A stretch of DNA of 64,000 nt from Brenneria sp. hezel4-2-4. Its GTDB lineage: Bacteria > Pseudomonadota > Gammaproteobacteria > Enterobacterales > Enterobacteriaceae. The stretch spans positions 558,001-622,000 of the forward strand of contig NZ_JABJXS010000002.1 in NCBI RefSeq assembly GCF_013155275.1, in the 5' to 3' direction. The notes under the pieces are model-generated. The model was not told where the DNA came from. It searched no databases and worked only from the letters and a program-made list of their open reading frames with translations. The translations under genes were made by a program, and so were the position numbers. Below, piece after piece: positions 17,076 to 25,809 of this stretch (position 1 is the first letter of the stretch; each line of letters opens with the position of its first letter).

Positions 17076-18644
17076 ATGCGTCTGGAAGTTTTTTGTGAAG
17101 ACCGTATCGGTCTGGCCCGCGAATTATTGGATCTTCTGGCGTCGCGTAATATTGATTTACGCGGCATCGAAATCGATCCTGCCGGTCGTATTTACCTGAA
17201 TTCATCCACTCTGGATTTTGATGATTTTCGCCTGTTAATGGCGGAAATCCGCCGTATCGAAGGCGTCAGCGATGTGCGCACCGTGGCCTTTATGCCCTCT
17301 GAACGGGAACACCGGGCGTTGAATGCGTTATTGGAATCCATGCCTGAGCCGGTGTTTTCACTGGATATAAAAGGCAAGATTGAGCTGTCCAACCCCGCGG
17401 CCGTCAGCTTGTTCGACATTCCCGCCGAGAAAATCTGCAATCTGACCGTTTCGCATCTGATCGCCGGATTTAACTTCGCCGCCTGGCAGGAGCGGGGAAG
17501 CAAGCCGGTAACGGAGCGGGTGGTGATCCGCGGTCAGGATTTCCTACTGGAAATCACCCCTATCCATCTGGACGATGAGCAGGGTGAAAACTCAGCGGCA
17601 GGCGCGCTGGTGATGCTCAAATCCGCGGTGCGAATGGGGCGGCAGTTGCAGGATTTATCGGTTAATGACGATAACGCGTTTGAGCACATTGTCGCGGTCA
17701 GTCCAAAAATGCGTCAGGTGGTCGAGCAGGCCCGTAAGCTGGCCATGCTGGATGCGCCGCTGCTGATTATCGGGGATACCGGCACCGGCAAAGATATGCT
17801 GGCCCGCGCCTGCCATTTGCGCGGCCCGCGCGGCAAGCAACCGTTTCTGGCGCTGAACTGCGCGGCGCTGCCGGATGACGTGATGGAAAGCGAGCTATAC
17901 GGCCATGCGCCGGGAGCCTACCCCAATGCGTTGGAAGGCAAGAAAGGCTTTTTTGAGCAGGCCGACGGCGGTTCCGTGTTGCTGGATGAAGTCGGCGAGA
18001 TGTCGGCGCAGATGCAGACCAAACTGCTGCGTTTTCTGAATGACGGCACGTTTCGTCGGGTAGGCGAAGATCATGAAATGCACGTTAACGTCAGGGTCAT
18101 TTGCGCGACGCAGAAAAATCTGCTGGAGATGGTGCAGCGCGGTGAGTTTCGCGAAGATCTCTATTACCGCCTTAACGTGTTGACGCTGACCTTGCCGCCG
18201 CTGCGCGAACGCCCGGCGGATATTATGCCGCTAACGGAACTGTTCGTTGCGCGTTTTGCCGATGAGCAGGGCATTCCGCGTCCCAAACTGGCCGCCGATC
18301 TGCATCAGTTCCTGCCGCAGTATGGCTGGCCGGGTAATATACGCCAGTTGAAGAATACGATTTACCGGGCGCTGACGCAGTTGGCAGGCTATGAACTACG
18401 GATGCAGGATATTGAACTGCCGGTCTTTTCGGTTGAGCTGCCGCAGAGCGAGGAACTGTTGGATGGATCGCTGGATGATATCAGCAAGCGTTTCGAGCGT
18501 TCGGTGTTGACCCGGTTATATCAGACCTATCCCAGCACGCGTAAACTGGCGAAGCGCTTGGGGGTATCGCACACCGCGATTGCCAATAAACTGCGGGAAT
18601 ACGGCCTCAGTCACCGCAAGGCGTCGGGAGAGGACGAGGAGTAA
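17076..18644 (+). CDS. tyrR: TyrR, aromatic amino acid-responsive regulator
   Basis: 522 residues from the ATG at 17076 (AAGAAGG 9 bases upstream; a TTG three codons earlier is ignored). Domains in order: ACT (1-75, MRLEVFCEDRIGLARELL), PAS (about 80-185), AAA+ with Walker A GDTGTGKD at 233-240, and a C-terminal Fis-like HTH (TRKLAKRLGVSHTAIANKL). It controls aroF/tyrP/mtr-type genes with Tyr, Phe or Trp. Where sigma54 activators carry GAFTGA, this protein has GAYPNA at 280-285. From memory, E. coli TyrR has this loop shortened and works with sigma70; here it is longer but degenerate, so sigma54 activation is not expected. Confidence 0.97.
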   Translation: MRLEVFCEDRIGLARELLDLLASRNIDLRGIEIDPAGRIYLNSSTLDFDDFRLLMAEIRRIEGVSDVRTVAFMPSEREHRALNALLESMPEPVFSLDIKGKIELSNPAAVSLFDIPAEKICNLTVSHLIAGFNFAAWQERGSKPVTERVVIRGQDFLLEITPIHLDDEQGENSAAGALVMLKSAVRMGRQLQDLSVNDDNAFEHIVAVSPKMRQVVEQARKLAMLDAPLLIIGDTGTGKDMLARACHLRGPRGKQPFLALNCAALPDDVMESELYGHAPGAYPNALEGKKGFFEQADGGSVLLDEVGEMSAQMQTKLLRFLNDGTFRRVGEDHEMHVNVRVICATQKNLLEMVQRGEFREDLYYRLNVLTLTLPPLRERPADIMPLTELFVARFADEQGIPRPKLAADLHQFLPQYGWPGNIRQLKNTIYRALTQLAGYELRMQDIELPVFSVELPQSEELLDGSLDDISKRFERSVLTRLYQTYPSTRKLAKRLGVSHTAIANKLREYGLSHRKASGEDEE

Positions 18645-18672
18645 AAACGGCTGCGTAATGCAGCCGTTTGTT
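18645..18672. terminator. Bidirectional terminator, tyrR/tpx
   Basis: 10-bp perfect stem AAACGGCTGC / GCAGCCGTTT with a 5-base loop starting at the tyrR stop. T-runs on one side and A-runs on the other serve both convergent genes. Confidence 0.85.
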
Positions 18673-18680
18673 TCATGGGG

Positions 18681-19184
18681 TTATTTCAATACGGCCAGCG
18701 CGGCATCGTAATCCGGCTCGGTGGTGATCTCGTTCACCAGCTCGCTATACAATACCGTGTCATTCTCATCCAGCACCACAACGGCGCGGGCCGTCAGGCC
18801 TTTCAGCGCGCCATCCGCGATAGCGACGCCATAGTTTTCTTTGAACTCTGCGCCGCGCAGGGTGGACAATACCACGACGTTATTCAAACCTTCCGCACCG
18901 CAAAAACGCGACTGTGCAAACGGCAGGTCGGAAGAAATACACAGAACAACGGTGTTATCCAGTTCAGCGCCCAACTGGTTGAATTTACGCACGGATGTGG
19001 CGCAAACGCCGGTATCAATGCTGGGGAAAATATTCAGAATTTTGCGTTTGCCAGCATAATTGCTGAGAGCGACGTCCGACAGATCTTTGGCAACCAGCGT
19101 AAAGGCTTTAGCTTTGTCGCCCTTTACGGGAAAGCTGCCTGCCAACGGCACTGGATTACCTTGAAAATGTACGTTCTGTGACAT
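18681..19184 (-). CDS. tpx: Tpx, thiol peroxidase
   Basis: 167-residue atypical 2-Cys peroxiredoxin reducing lipid and alkyl hydroperoxides with thioredoxin. The peroxidatic cysteine is C61 ([13 protein letters not shown]) and the resolving cysteine C95 (SRFCGAEGL), as in E. coli Tpx. Convergent with tyrR, as in E. coli. Confidence 0.98.
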   Translation of the reverse strand: MSQNVHFQGNPVPLAGSFPVKGDKAKAFTLVAKDLSDVALSNYAGKRKILNIFPSIDTGVCATSVRKFNQLGAELDNTVVLCISSDLPFAQSRFCGAEGLNNVVVLSTLRGAEFKENYGVAIADGALKGLTARAVVVLDENDTVLYSELVNEITTEPDYDAALAVLK

Positions 19185-19258
19185 GTATGCGTCCTTAATT
19201 ACAGATGGTTAACATGCTGCTCAGTTTAGGGCAACATCGGCAACATTGATATTAAAAA

Positions 19259-19975
19259 TTACGACATGACAAGCAATGCCGTCATGGCATTCAGATAACA
19301 CTCACTGGCGGCGTCCGCCGAAACAGGCGGGAGCTCCGCCGTAATGCATGGCAACATTCGATCGGCGCACCAGCTGCCAAAGGAGCCTGGCGTGTCGTAA
19401 CCCACGTTGGTCACTAACGGTAAGTCAAATTGCTGCGCCAACCACTGTCCGAAAACCGAGCGTTGAGGATCCTCAATGCAGGCCAGTGGTTCATGAAAAG
19501 AGACAACCCAGGCGGGATTAAGTTTCTCAATCAGCCCGCAAAGCGCCTTTGTTTCTGGTTCCGAAGCTGGCGTTTCACCGGTGGACAGCTCCACATCCCG
19601 CTGTTCGGCGCGGCTATTCCAGCGGTATACCGTATTACCCGGCTGCCAGTTGGTGGCGGGAAAATTGCGGTTAAGATCGACGCCGTTGGCGTTTGCCCGC
19701 AGCCCTAACTGACAGCCGTCAGGGTTGACGGCAAGCACCACGTGGTGATGGCGTTGTCCGGGAAACAGAGTTCGCAACGCACAAGACAGCGTCACGACGG
19801 CGGCCGTCTCATCGCCGTGCGTGCCGGCGATAATCAGTCCGCTGCGCTGCTGAGCCAATTCAGCCGGAAAATAGAGTAATGGCGCGCCCAGCAGCGATTT
19901 CCCATAGGGTTCGCCCAGAGAAGGGAGATTGCCTCGCAGATGGCGAGCTTGCAGGGGGATGGTATTCTTTTCCAT
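19259..19975 (-). CDS. mpaA: MpaA, murein peptide amidase (M14 zinc carboxypeptidase family)
   Basis: 238 residues. Cytoplasmic zinc enzyme that removes meso-diaminopimelate from the gamma-D-Glu-DAP bond of recycled murein peptides. Zinc-binding motif HGDE near residue 53, and NPDG with GVDLNRNFP follow. It is divergent from mppA, whose product imports the same murein tripeptide, so the two steps of uptake and breakdown are adjacent. Confidence 0.93.
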   Translation of the reverse strand: MEKNTIPLQARHLRGNLPSLGEPYGKSLLGAPLLYFPAELAQQRSGLIIAGTHGDETAAVVTLSCALRTLFPGQRHHHVVLAVNPDGCQLGLRANANGVDLNRNFPATNWQPGNTVYRWNSRAEQRDVELSTGETPASEPETKALCGLIEKLNPAWVVSFHEPLACIEDPQRSVFGQWLAQQFDLPLVTNVGYDTPGSFGSWCADRMLPCITAELPPVSADAASECYLNAMTALLVMS

Positions 19976-20157
19976 TGGTTTGCCCGTTAGAGTCTTTAAC
20001 CTGAACCTGTTTCATCATAACGGCTGGGGGTAAAAATAGCATCTGTGATGCGGGTAGGGCTAAATACGGCAATATAAAAGGTTTACGCTGGCTGCATCGT
20101 ATGATTTCTGACTATTATATTATTCAATAACTTCATCATTGTCTGAGTCAAATCATC

Positions 20158-21774
20158 ATGCGATATGGTCATTTTGCATTCTATGCCGCGCTGACCGCGG
20201 TTGCGGCCGGAAACGCCACGGCGGCGCAGGTTCCGGCGGGCGCCGTGTTGGCTGAAAAACAGGAAATTGTACGTCACATTAAAGACGAACCGGCTTCGTT
20301 GGATCCGATAAAAGCCGTCGGGTTGCCGGAAGCGCAGGTCGCGCGGGATCTGTTTGAAGGTTTGGTTAATCAGGACGCCAACGGCAACATTGTGCCGGGC
20401 GTGGCGCAACGCTGGCAGACTAATGATAACCGCACCTTTATGTTCACCTTGCGCAATGACGCCCGCTGGTCGAATGGCGACTCGGTCACGGCAAAGGATT
20501 TTGTCTACAGCTGGCGTCGGCTGGTCACGCCGGAAAATAGCTCGCCGTTTGCCTGGTTTGCCCGGCTGGCGGGGATAATGAATGCCGAACAGATTATCAA
20601 TGGCGCAATGCCGGCCGATAAGCTCGGCGTTACCGCCGTTGATGACCATACGCTGAAGGTTCAGCTCAGCAAACCCGTGCCGTATTTTGTCAGCCTGCTG
20701 GCGAATTTCAGCCTGTTTCCGGTGCATCAGGCCACGGTGGAAAAATACGGCAACGGCTGGACCAAACCCGGCAATCTGGTGGGCAACGGCGCGTTTAAAC
20801 TGCAACAGCGGGTGGTAAACGAAAAGCTGGTGCTGACGCCCAATGAACATTATTGGGATCACGCCAATACCCGGCTGACGCAGGTGACGTTCGTGCCGAT
20901 TAATCAGGAATCGAACGCGACAAAACGTTATTTATCCGGCGACATCGACATTACCGAGTCATTTCCCAAAAACATGTACCAGAAGCTGTTGAAAGAGTTG
21001 CCTGGTCAAGTCTATACGCCAGAACAGTTGGGAACCTATTACTATGCTTTTAACACCCAGCGGGCGCCAACTGACGATGCGCGGGTGCGTAAAGCGCTCT
21101 CTTACGCGATCGATCGTAAAGTTATTGCGGAAAAAGTGTTGGGAACCGGTGAAAAACCGGCGTATCACTTTACACCGGATGTGACCGCCGGGTTTACGCC
21201 TACCGAGAGTCTGTTGCAGCAATATTCACAGGCCGAGCTGGATGCGCAGGCAAAAGCGTTGCTGTCCGCCGCGGGCTATGGCCCCGGCAAGCCGATGAAG
21301 CTGTCGTTGTTGTATAACACCTCGGAAAACCATCAGAAAATCGCCATCGCCATCGCCTCAATGTGGAAGACGAAATTAGGCATTGACGTACGCTTGTCCA
21401 ATCAAGAGTGGCAGACCTATATCGACAGCCGCAACAGCGGCAATTTTGACGTGGTGCGGGCTTCCTGGGTTGGAGATTATAACGAAGCGTCCACTTTTCT
21501 GTCGTTATTAACCTCGCATCACAGCGGCAATATTGCGCGATTCAACCATGCCGATTATGACCGTTTAATGGATGAAGCCGGTAATCAAACCAACGCTCAG
21601 GCGTTGAATGCCGATTACAACCGGGCGGAGCAAATTTTGATGGAAGAAGCGCCAATCGCGCCGATCTATCAATACACCAACGGGCGTTTGATTAAGCCCT
21701 GGGTAAAAGGCTATCCGATCGCCAACCCCGAGGACGTGGCCTACAGCCATATGCTCTATATCGTCAAACACTAG
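20158..21774 (+). CDS. mppA: MppA, periplasmic murein peptide-binding protein
   Basis: 538 residues with signal peptide (to about residue 22), OppA/MppA family. It resembles E. coli MppA closely in several blocks (RHIKDEPASLDPIKAVGLPE, GDIDITESFPKNMYQKLLK, YQYTNGRLIKPWVKGYPI). It delivers L-Ala-D-Glu-DAP to the Opp permease. No clear Shine-Dalgarno precedes the ATG at 20158. Divergent from mpaA across 182 bp. Confidence 0.93.
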   Translation: MRYGHFAFYAALTAVAAGNATAAQVPAGAVLAEKQEIVRHIKDEPASLDPIKAVGLPEAQVARDLFEGLVNQDANGNIVPGVAQRWQTNDNRTFMFTLRNDARWSNGDSVTAKDFVYSWRRLVTPENSSPFAWFARLAGIMNAEQIINGAMPADKLGVTAVDDHTLKVQLSKPVPYFVSLLANFSLFPVHQATVEKYGNGWTKPGNLVGNGAFKLQQRVVNEKLVLTPNEHYWDHANTRLTQVTFVPINQESNATKRYLSGDIDITESFPKNMYQKLLKELPGQVYTPEQLGTYYYAFNTQRAPTDDARVRKALSYAIDRKVIAEKVLGTGEKPAYHFTPDVTAGFTPTESLLQQYSQAELDAQAKALLSAAGYGPGKPMKLSLLYNTSENHQKIAIAIASMWKTKLGIDVRLSNQEWQTYIDSRNSGNFDVVRASWVGDYNEASTFLSLLTSHHSGNIARFNHADYDRLMDEAGNQTNAQALNADYNRAEQILMEEAPIAPIYQYTNGRLIKPWVKGYPIANPEDVAYSHMLYIVKH

Positions 21775-21795
21775 GTCAGATTGCCGGAGGCAAGC

Positions 21796-22779
21796 GTGGG
21801 ATCCTTTGAGGGAAAAGAACTGCAACATACCGGCGCTGTTTATGCGTATCAGTTGGACGGTAAGGGCGGGATCGCGCCGATAGGCGATCGTGACGTGGCA
21901 AATAGCATCAGGCCCTGCTGGTTACACCTTGACTCCACGCAGCCAGCCAGCGCGCACTGGCTGAGCGAAACCGATCTGGTGCCGGACAGCGTACGCGATG
22001 CGTTATTGGGCGAAAGCGTGCGCCCCCGAGTCACCCGGCTGGGTGAGGGCACCATGATTACGATGCGCAGTATTAACTGGAATGAGAATGCGCGTCCGGA
22101 CCAACTGGTTGCCATACGGATTTTTATTACCGACAAGCTGATTATCTCTACCCGGCGACGTAAGGTTTTGGCTATCGACGAAGTGATGACCGATCTTAAA
22201 GAAGGCCACGGCCCTACGGATAGCGGAAGCTGGCTGGTTTCCATCGCCGAGTCGCTGACCGATCATACCAGTGACTTTATCGATGATTTACATGAAAAAA
22301 TTGTCGATCTGGAAGAAGATCTGCTGGAGCAAAAAATTCCGCAGCAGGGCGAACTGGCGCTGATCCGCAAACAGCTGATCGTCTTGCGGCGTTACATGAC
22401 GCCGCAGCGTGATGTGTTTTCCCGTCTTTCGGGAGAGAAGTTTCCCTGGATGCAGGATGACGACCGCCGGCGCATGCAGGAAATTGCCGACCGACTGGGG
22501 CGCGGACTGGAAGATCTGGATGCCAGCATTGCGCGCACCACCGTCTTATCGGATGAAATAACCACCTTAATGACCGATGCCATGAACCGGCGAACCTATA
22601 CCATGTCGCTTCTGGCGATGGTTTTTTTGCCCACCACATTTTTAACCGGATTATTCGGCGTTAATCTGGGCGGGATCCCCGGCGGCGGTTCCCCGTTGGG
22701 GTTCGCCACTTTTTGCCTGATGTTGGTAGGATTGGTAGGTGGCGTTGCCTGGTGGTTAAAACGCAGTAAATGGTTGTGA
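21796..22779 (+). CDS. zntB: ZntB, CorA-family zinc transporter
   Basis: 327 residues from the GTG at 21796, which has GGAGG 5 bases upstream and gives the E. coli length; a TTG five codons earlier is less likely. Large cytoplasmic alpha/beta domain, then two C-terminal membrane helices with the GVN signature ([15 protein letters not shown]). It moves Zn2+ across the inner membrane. Followed by fnrS, as in E. coli. Confidence 0.96.
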   Translation: MGSFEGKELQHTGAVYAYQLDGKGGIAPIGDRDVANSIRPCWLHLDSTQPASAHWLSETDLVPDSVRDALLGESVRPRVTRLGEGTMITMRSINWNENARPDQLVAIRIFITDKLIISTRRRKVLAIDEVMTDLKEGHGPTDSGSWLVSIAESLTDHTSDFIDDLHEKIVDLEEDLLEQKIPQQGELALIRKQLIVLRRYMTPQRDVFSRLSGEKFPWMQDDDRRRMQEIADRLGRGLEDLDASIARTTVLSDEITTLMTDAMNRRTYTMSLLAMVFLPTTFLTGLFGVNLGGIPGGGSPLGFATFCLMLVGLVGGVAWWLKRSKWL

Positions 22780-22847
22780 ACGCCGGTTTATGATTATTGC
22801 ATAATGCATCACAGGCTCCGGCCGATATGCAGAAAAACGTGACTAAG

Positions 22848-22861
22848 TTGAGCAATATCAA
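22848..22861 (+). promoter_or_regulatory. FNR box upstream of fnrS
   Basis: TTGAGCAATATCAA differs in one base from TTGAT-N4-ATCAA. Its centre is about 42 bases before the first base of the fnrS homology, the standard place for FNR activation. Confidence 0.85.
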
Positions 22862-22896
22862 CATTTGTTGCAGGCTGCTGCGGCACTATTACCCTC

Positions 22897-23018
22897 GCAG
22901 GTGAATGCAACGTCAAGCGATGGGCGTTGCGCTCCATATTGTCTTACTTCCTTTTTTTGAATTACTGCATAGCACAATTGATTCACACCATGCCGACGAT
23001 TTCGTCGGCATTTTTTTT
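22897..23018 (+). ncRNA. fnrS: FnrS small RNA
   Basis: Nearly the whole sequence from GCAGGTGAATGCAACG to the terminator matches the E. coli FnrS RNA as I remember it, including TGGGCGTTGCGCTCC and the TTACTTCCTTTTTTT segment. It ends in a perfect hairpin (TGCCGACGA / TCGTCGGCA) and eight T residues. FnrS is made under anaerobiosis by FNR and, with Hfq, represses many aerobic-metabolism mRNAs (sodA, sodB, mdh and others in E. coli). The position directly after zntB is the same as in E. coli, and an FNR box lies upstream. Confidence 0.95.
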
Positions 23019-23069
23019 ATGGCAATCTGCCCGTCGGCCCGTGTAGAAAGGGCGCCGGGCGCGCCGGTG

Positions 23070-24035
23070 CTATTTAATTTCCAGTACGTCCAGCCTGGTC
23101 TGCGGCTGAGCCTCTTCGTCGTCTTCCGGCTGCCAGCCGACGGGCCGCAGCGGCAGCTCTTCCCGGTCAAAGGCTAAATCGCCGCCGTCGATTACGTCAC
23201 TGCCGTGGTGAATACTTTTAAAATCAAACAGCGCATGATCGGCAAGGTGGGAGGGAACCACATTCTGCATCGCGCTGAACATGGTTTCGATCCGGCCGGG
23301 ATAGCGCTTATCCCAGTCACGCAGCATATCCTTGATTACCTGACGTTGCAGATTCGGCTGCGAGCCGCAAAGATTACATGGAATAATCGGATACTGACGG
23401 GCCTCGGCAAAGCGCTCAATATCTTTTTCACGGCAATAGGCGAGCGGGCGGATAACTACGTGTTTGCCATCGTCGCTCATCAGTTTGGGCGGCATCCCTT
23501 TCAGTTTTCCGCCATAGAACATATTCAGAAACAGCGTTTGCAGAATGTCATCACGGTGATGACCGAGCGCAATTTTGGTCGCGCCCAATTCCGTTGCGGT
23601 GCGATACAGAATGCCGCGCCGCAGACGCGAGCACAGTGAACAGGTGGTTTTGCCCGCCGGAATTTTTTCTTTAACAATGCCGTAGGTGTTTTCTTCGACG
23701 ATTTTGTATTCAACGCCAATAGCATCAAGGTATTGCGGTAATACATGTTCGGGGAAACCGGGCTGCTTCTGATCCAGATTGACGGCAACCAGCGAAAAGT
23801 CAACCGGCGCGCTTTGTTGCAGATTTCGCAGAATTTCCAGCATGGTGAAGCTGTCTTTACCGCCGGACAGGCAAACCATAATGCGATCGCCTTCTTCAAT
23901 CATATTGAAGTCAGCGATAGCCTCGCCAACGTTACGACGCAGGCGCTTTTGAAGTTTGTTGAGATTGTATTGTTGTTTTTGACTGACCACGGCTGTCTCT
24001 ACAGTAAGCACATTAACGGTTAAATAAAGCAACAC
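23070..24035 (-). CDS. ttcA: TtcA, tRNA 2-thiocytidine-32 synthetase
   Basis: Up to 321 residues. PP-loop SGGKDS near residue 57, and CSLCSR and CNLCGS provide the cysteines of the 4Fe-4S cluster and catalysis, as in E. coli TtcA. It thiolates C32 in certain tRNAs. The true start is uncertain: GTG codons at 24035, 24011 and 23990 are in frame, none has a strong ribosome site, and similarity to E. coli begins at [17 protein letters not shown] (residue 23 of the longest form). In E. coli strains ttcA is a prophage insertion target; here it is intact with no prophage beside it. Confidence 0.95.
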   Translation of the reverse strand: MLLYLTVNVLTVETAVVSQKQQYNLNKLQKRLRRNVGEAIADFNMIEEGDRIMVCLSGGKDSFTMLEILRNLQQSAPVDFSLVAVNLDQKQPGFPEHVLPQYLDAIGVEYKIVEENTYGIVKEKIPAGKTTCSLCSRLRRGILYRTATELGATKIALGHHRDDILQTLFLNMFYGGKLKGMPPKLMSDDGKHVVIRPLAYCREKDIERFAEARQYPIIPCNLCGSQPNLQRQVIKDMLRDWDKRYPGRIETMFSAMQNVVPSHLADHALFDFKSIHHGSDVIDGGDLAFDREELPLRPVGWQPEDDEEAQPQTRLDVLEIK

Positions 24036-24310
24036 CGATGTAAAACCGATCGGCGCAGGTATCGCCAGTATGGTACGGATTACGGCGACGAATGCCAGAT
24101 CGTTTTACCGCAGTGTTTTAAATAAGAAATATTTTCATGTGTGGCAAGCGGCAGATTCGTCGTAGCGAAGCACCATCACTCTGGAAACGAAATCCTCATC
24201 TTTTTTCGCATGCGGCACATTTATCGGTGTAATGGTGAAATAAGGTGTGGTAAATAACGTTGTGTAGATTAATTAACCATTTCGTTCTAAAAAATGTACT
24301 GGAGTCAGGA

Positions 24311-24592
24311 ATGAGATTGCATCACTGGCTATTCACTGCCGCTGCCCTTGTGCTGGCAGGGTGCGGGAGTAGCGAAAAAACCACGACGGTAGACCAGGCG
24401 TTTAATAACAGCGAAAGCGCGATGGCGCTGCTGAAGAGCAGTACGCCCGCGGACGTTAACTGTACGCTGGCGGGGGGGACTATGGCGATGTCCAGGCAAT
24501 TGGACGGCGCCAGTGTGGGAACCTGCCAACTGGCTAACGGTAAGCGCTGTGATGAACGGTCGTTGATGAATGGCACCTGTCCCGCCGGCTGA
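24311..24592 (+). CDS. DUF333 lipoprotein (YdbJ/YoaF-like)
   Basis: 93 residues from the ATG at 24311 (GGAG 6 bases upstream); a longer frame from 24260 adds residues before the signal peptide. Lipoprotein signal ends LVLAGC, giving a lipid-modified Cys. The C-terminal part shows the DUF333 pattern, with conserved cysteines in VNCTLAGG, TCQLANGKRCDE and NGTCPAG. E. coli has ydbJ followed by hslJ before ldhA; here ldhA follows directly and hslJ is absent. Confidence 0.75.
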   Translation: MRLHHWLFTAAALVLAGCGSSEKTTTVDQAFNNSESAMALLKSSTPADVNCTLAGGTMAMSRQLDGASVGTCQLANGKRCDERSLMNGTCPAG

Positions 24593-24593
24593 T

Positions 24594-24623
24594 CCCTGCG
24601 GAGGCGCGAGAACCGCCGCAGGG
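24594..24623. terminator. Possible terminator hairpin between convergent genes
   Basis: 8-bp perfect stem CCCTGCGG / CCGCAGGG in the 44-bp gap between the lipoprotein gene and ldhA. No T-tract. Confidence 0.4.
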
Positions 24624-24636
24624 CAAGCGATATAGG

Positions 24637-25629
24637 TTAGGGGTTCAATAGATTAGGGCATTCATCATCCCTGATTATCTGGTGCAGGTTTTGCAGCGTT
24701 GTTTGTGAAATACTGGTCAGGGCTTCTTCGGTCAGGAATGCCTGATGTCCGGTAAACAGCACGTTATGACATGCCGACAGACGCCGGAAAACATCGTCCT
24801 GGATAACGTCGTTGGATTTGTCCGCAAAGAACAGATCGCGTTCGTTCTCATAGACATCCATGCCTAACGCGCCGATTTTCTGTTGTTTCAGCGCGTCAAT
24901 GGCCGACTGTGAATCAATTAATCCCCCGCGGCTGGTATTGACGATCATCACCCCGTTTTTCATCTGCGAGAACGCGCTCTGGTTAAGCAGATGGTGGTTT
25001 TCCGGCGTCAGCGGGCAGTGCAGCGAAATGACATCCGAGCGGGCGTACAGTGCTTTCAGATCCACATATTCCGCGCCCAGCTCAAGCGCCTGAGGGTTGG
25101 GATAGGGATCAAACGCCAGCAGGCGCATACCGAATCCTTTCAAAATACGCATGGTCGCGACGCCGATTTTTCCGGTGCCGATAATACCGGCGGTACGATT
25201 GTGCATATTGAAGCCAATCAACCCTTCCAGGGAAAAATTCGCATCGCGGGTGCGTTGATAAGCGCGATGAATGCGGCGGTTGAGACACAACATTAATCCG
25301 ACGGCATGCTCGGCAACGGCCTCCGGCGAATAAGCCGGAACCCGAACCACTTTTATTCCCAACTCGTTGGCGGCGTCAAGATCGACGTTATTGAAGCCCG
25401 CACAGCGGAGCGCCACGATTTTCACACCGAGTTCGGCCAGTTCGGTCAACACTTCGCGACTGCCGTCATCGTTGACAAAAATGCACACCGCCTGACAACC
25501 GTCGGCGGTTTTCGCTGTGCGTGACGTCAGCATAAATTCAAAAAACTCCAGCTCATAGCCAAACTGCTGGTTGACCTGCTCTAAATATTTACGGTCATAT
25601 TGTTTGGTGCTGTAGACTGCCAATTTCAT
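24637..25629 (-). CDS. ldhA: LdhA, D-lactate dehydrogenase (fermentative)
   Basis: 330 residues from the ATG at 25629, behind GGAGAAA; the E. coli protein begins MKLAVYSTKQYDKKYL in the same way. Rossmann motif GTGKIG, catalytic arginine in NTSRGG, and catalytic histidine in GHQAFLTEEA. Converts pyruvate and NADH to D-lactate in fermentation. Confidence 0.97.
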   Translation of the reverse strand: MKLAVYSTKQYDRKYLEQVNQQFGYELEFFEFMLTSRTAKTADGCQAVCIFVNDDGSREVLTELAELGVKIVALRCAGFNNVDLDAANELGIKVVRVPAYSPEAVAEHAVGLMLCLNRRIHRAYQRTRDANFSLEGLIGFNMHNRTAGIIGTGKIGVATMRILKGFGMRLLAFDPYPNPQALELGAEYVDLKALYARSDVISLHCPLTPENHHLLNQSAFSQMKNGVMIVNTSRGGLIDSQSAIDALKQQKIGALGMDVYENERDLFFADKSNDVIQDDVFRRLSACHNVLFTGHQAFLTEEALTSISQTTLQNLHQIIRDDECPNLLNP

Positions 25630-25809
25630 AGCGTAGTTTCTCCGCATAATTCCCAGATCGCGCTATCAGAAAATGCTTAATAGCCAAAATTGTTGCTTAA
25701 CTAACAATAACAGTTTGGGAATGAAATAAGTGCAAATAATTCATTCATAATGATAGAACGCGAAAGGTGTTTTCGGGTTTAAATAAAACAGGATATTTTT
25801 CATCCGCTA

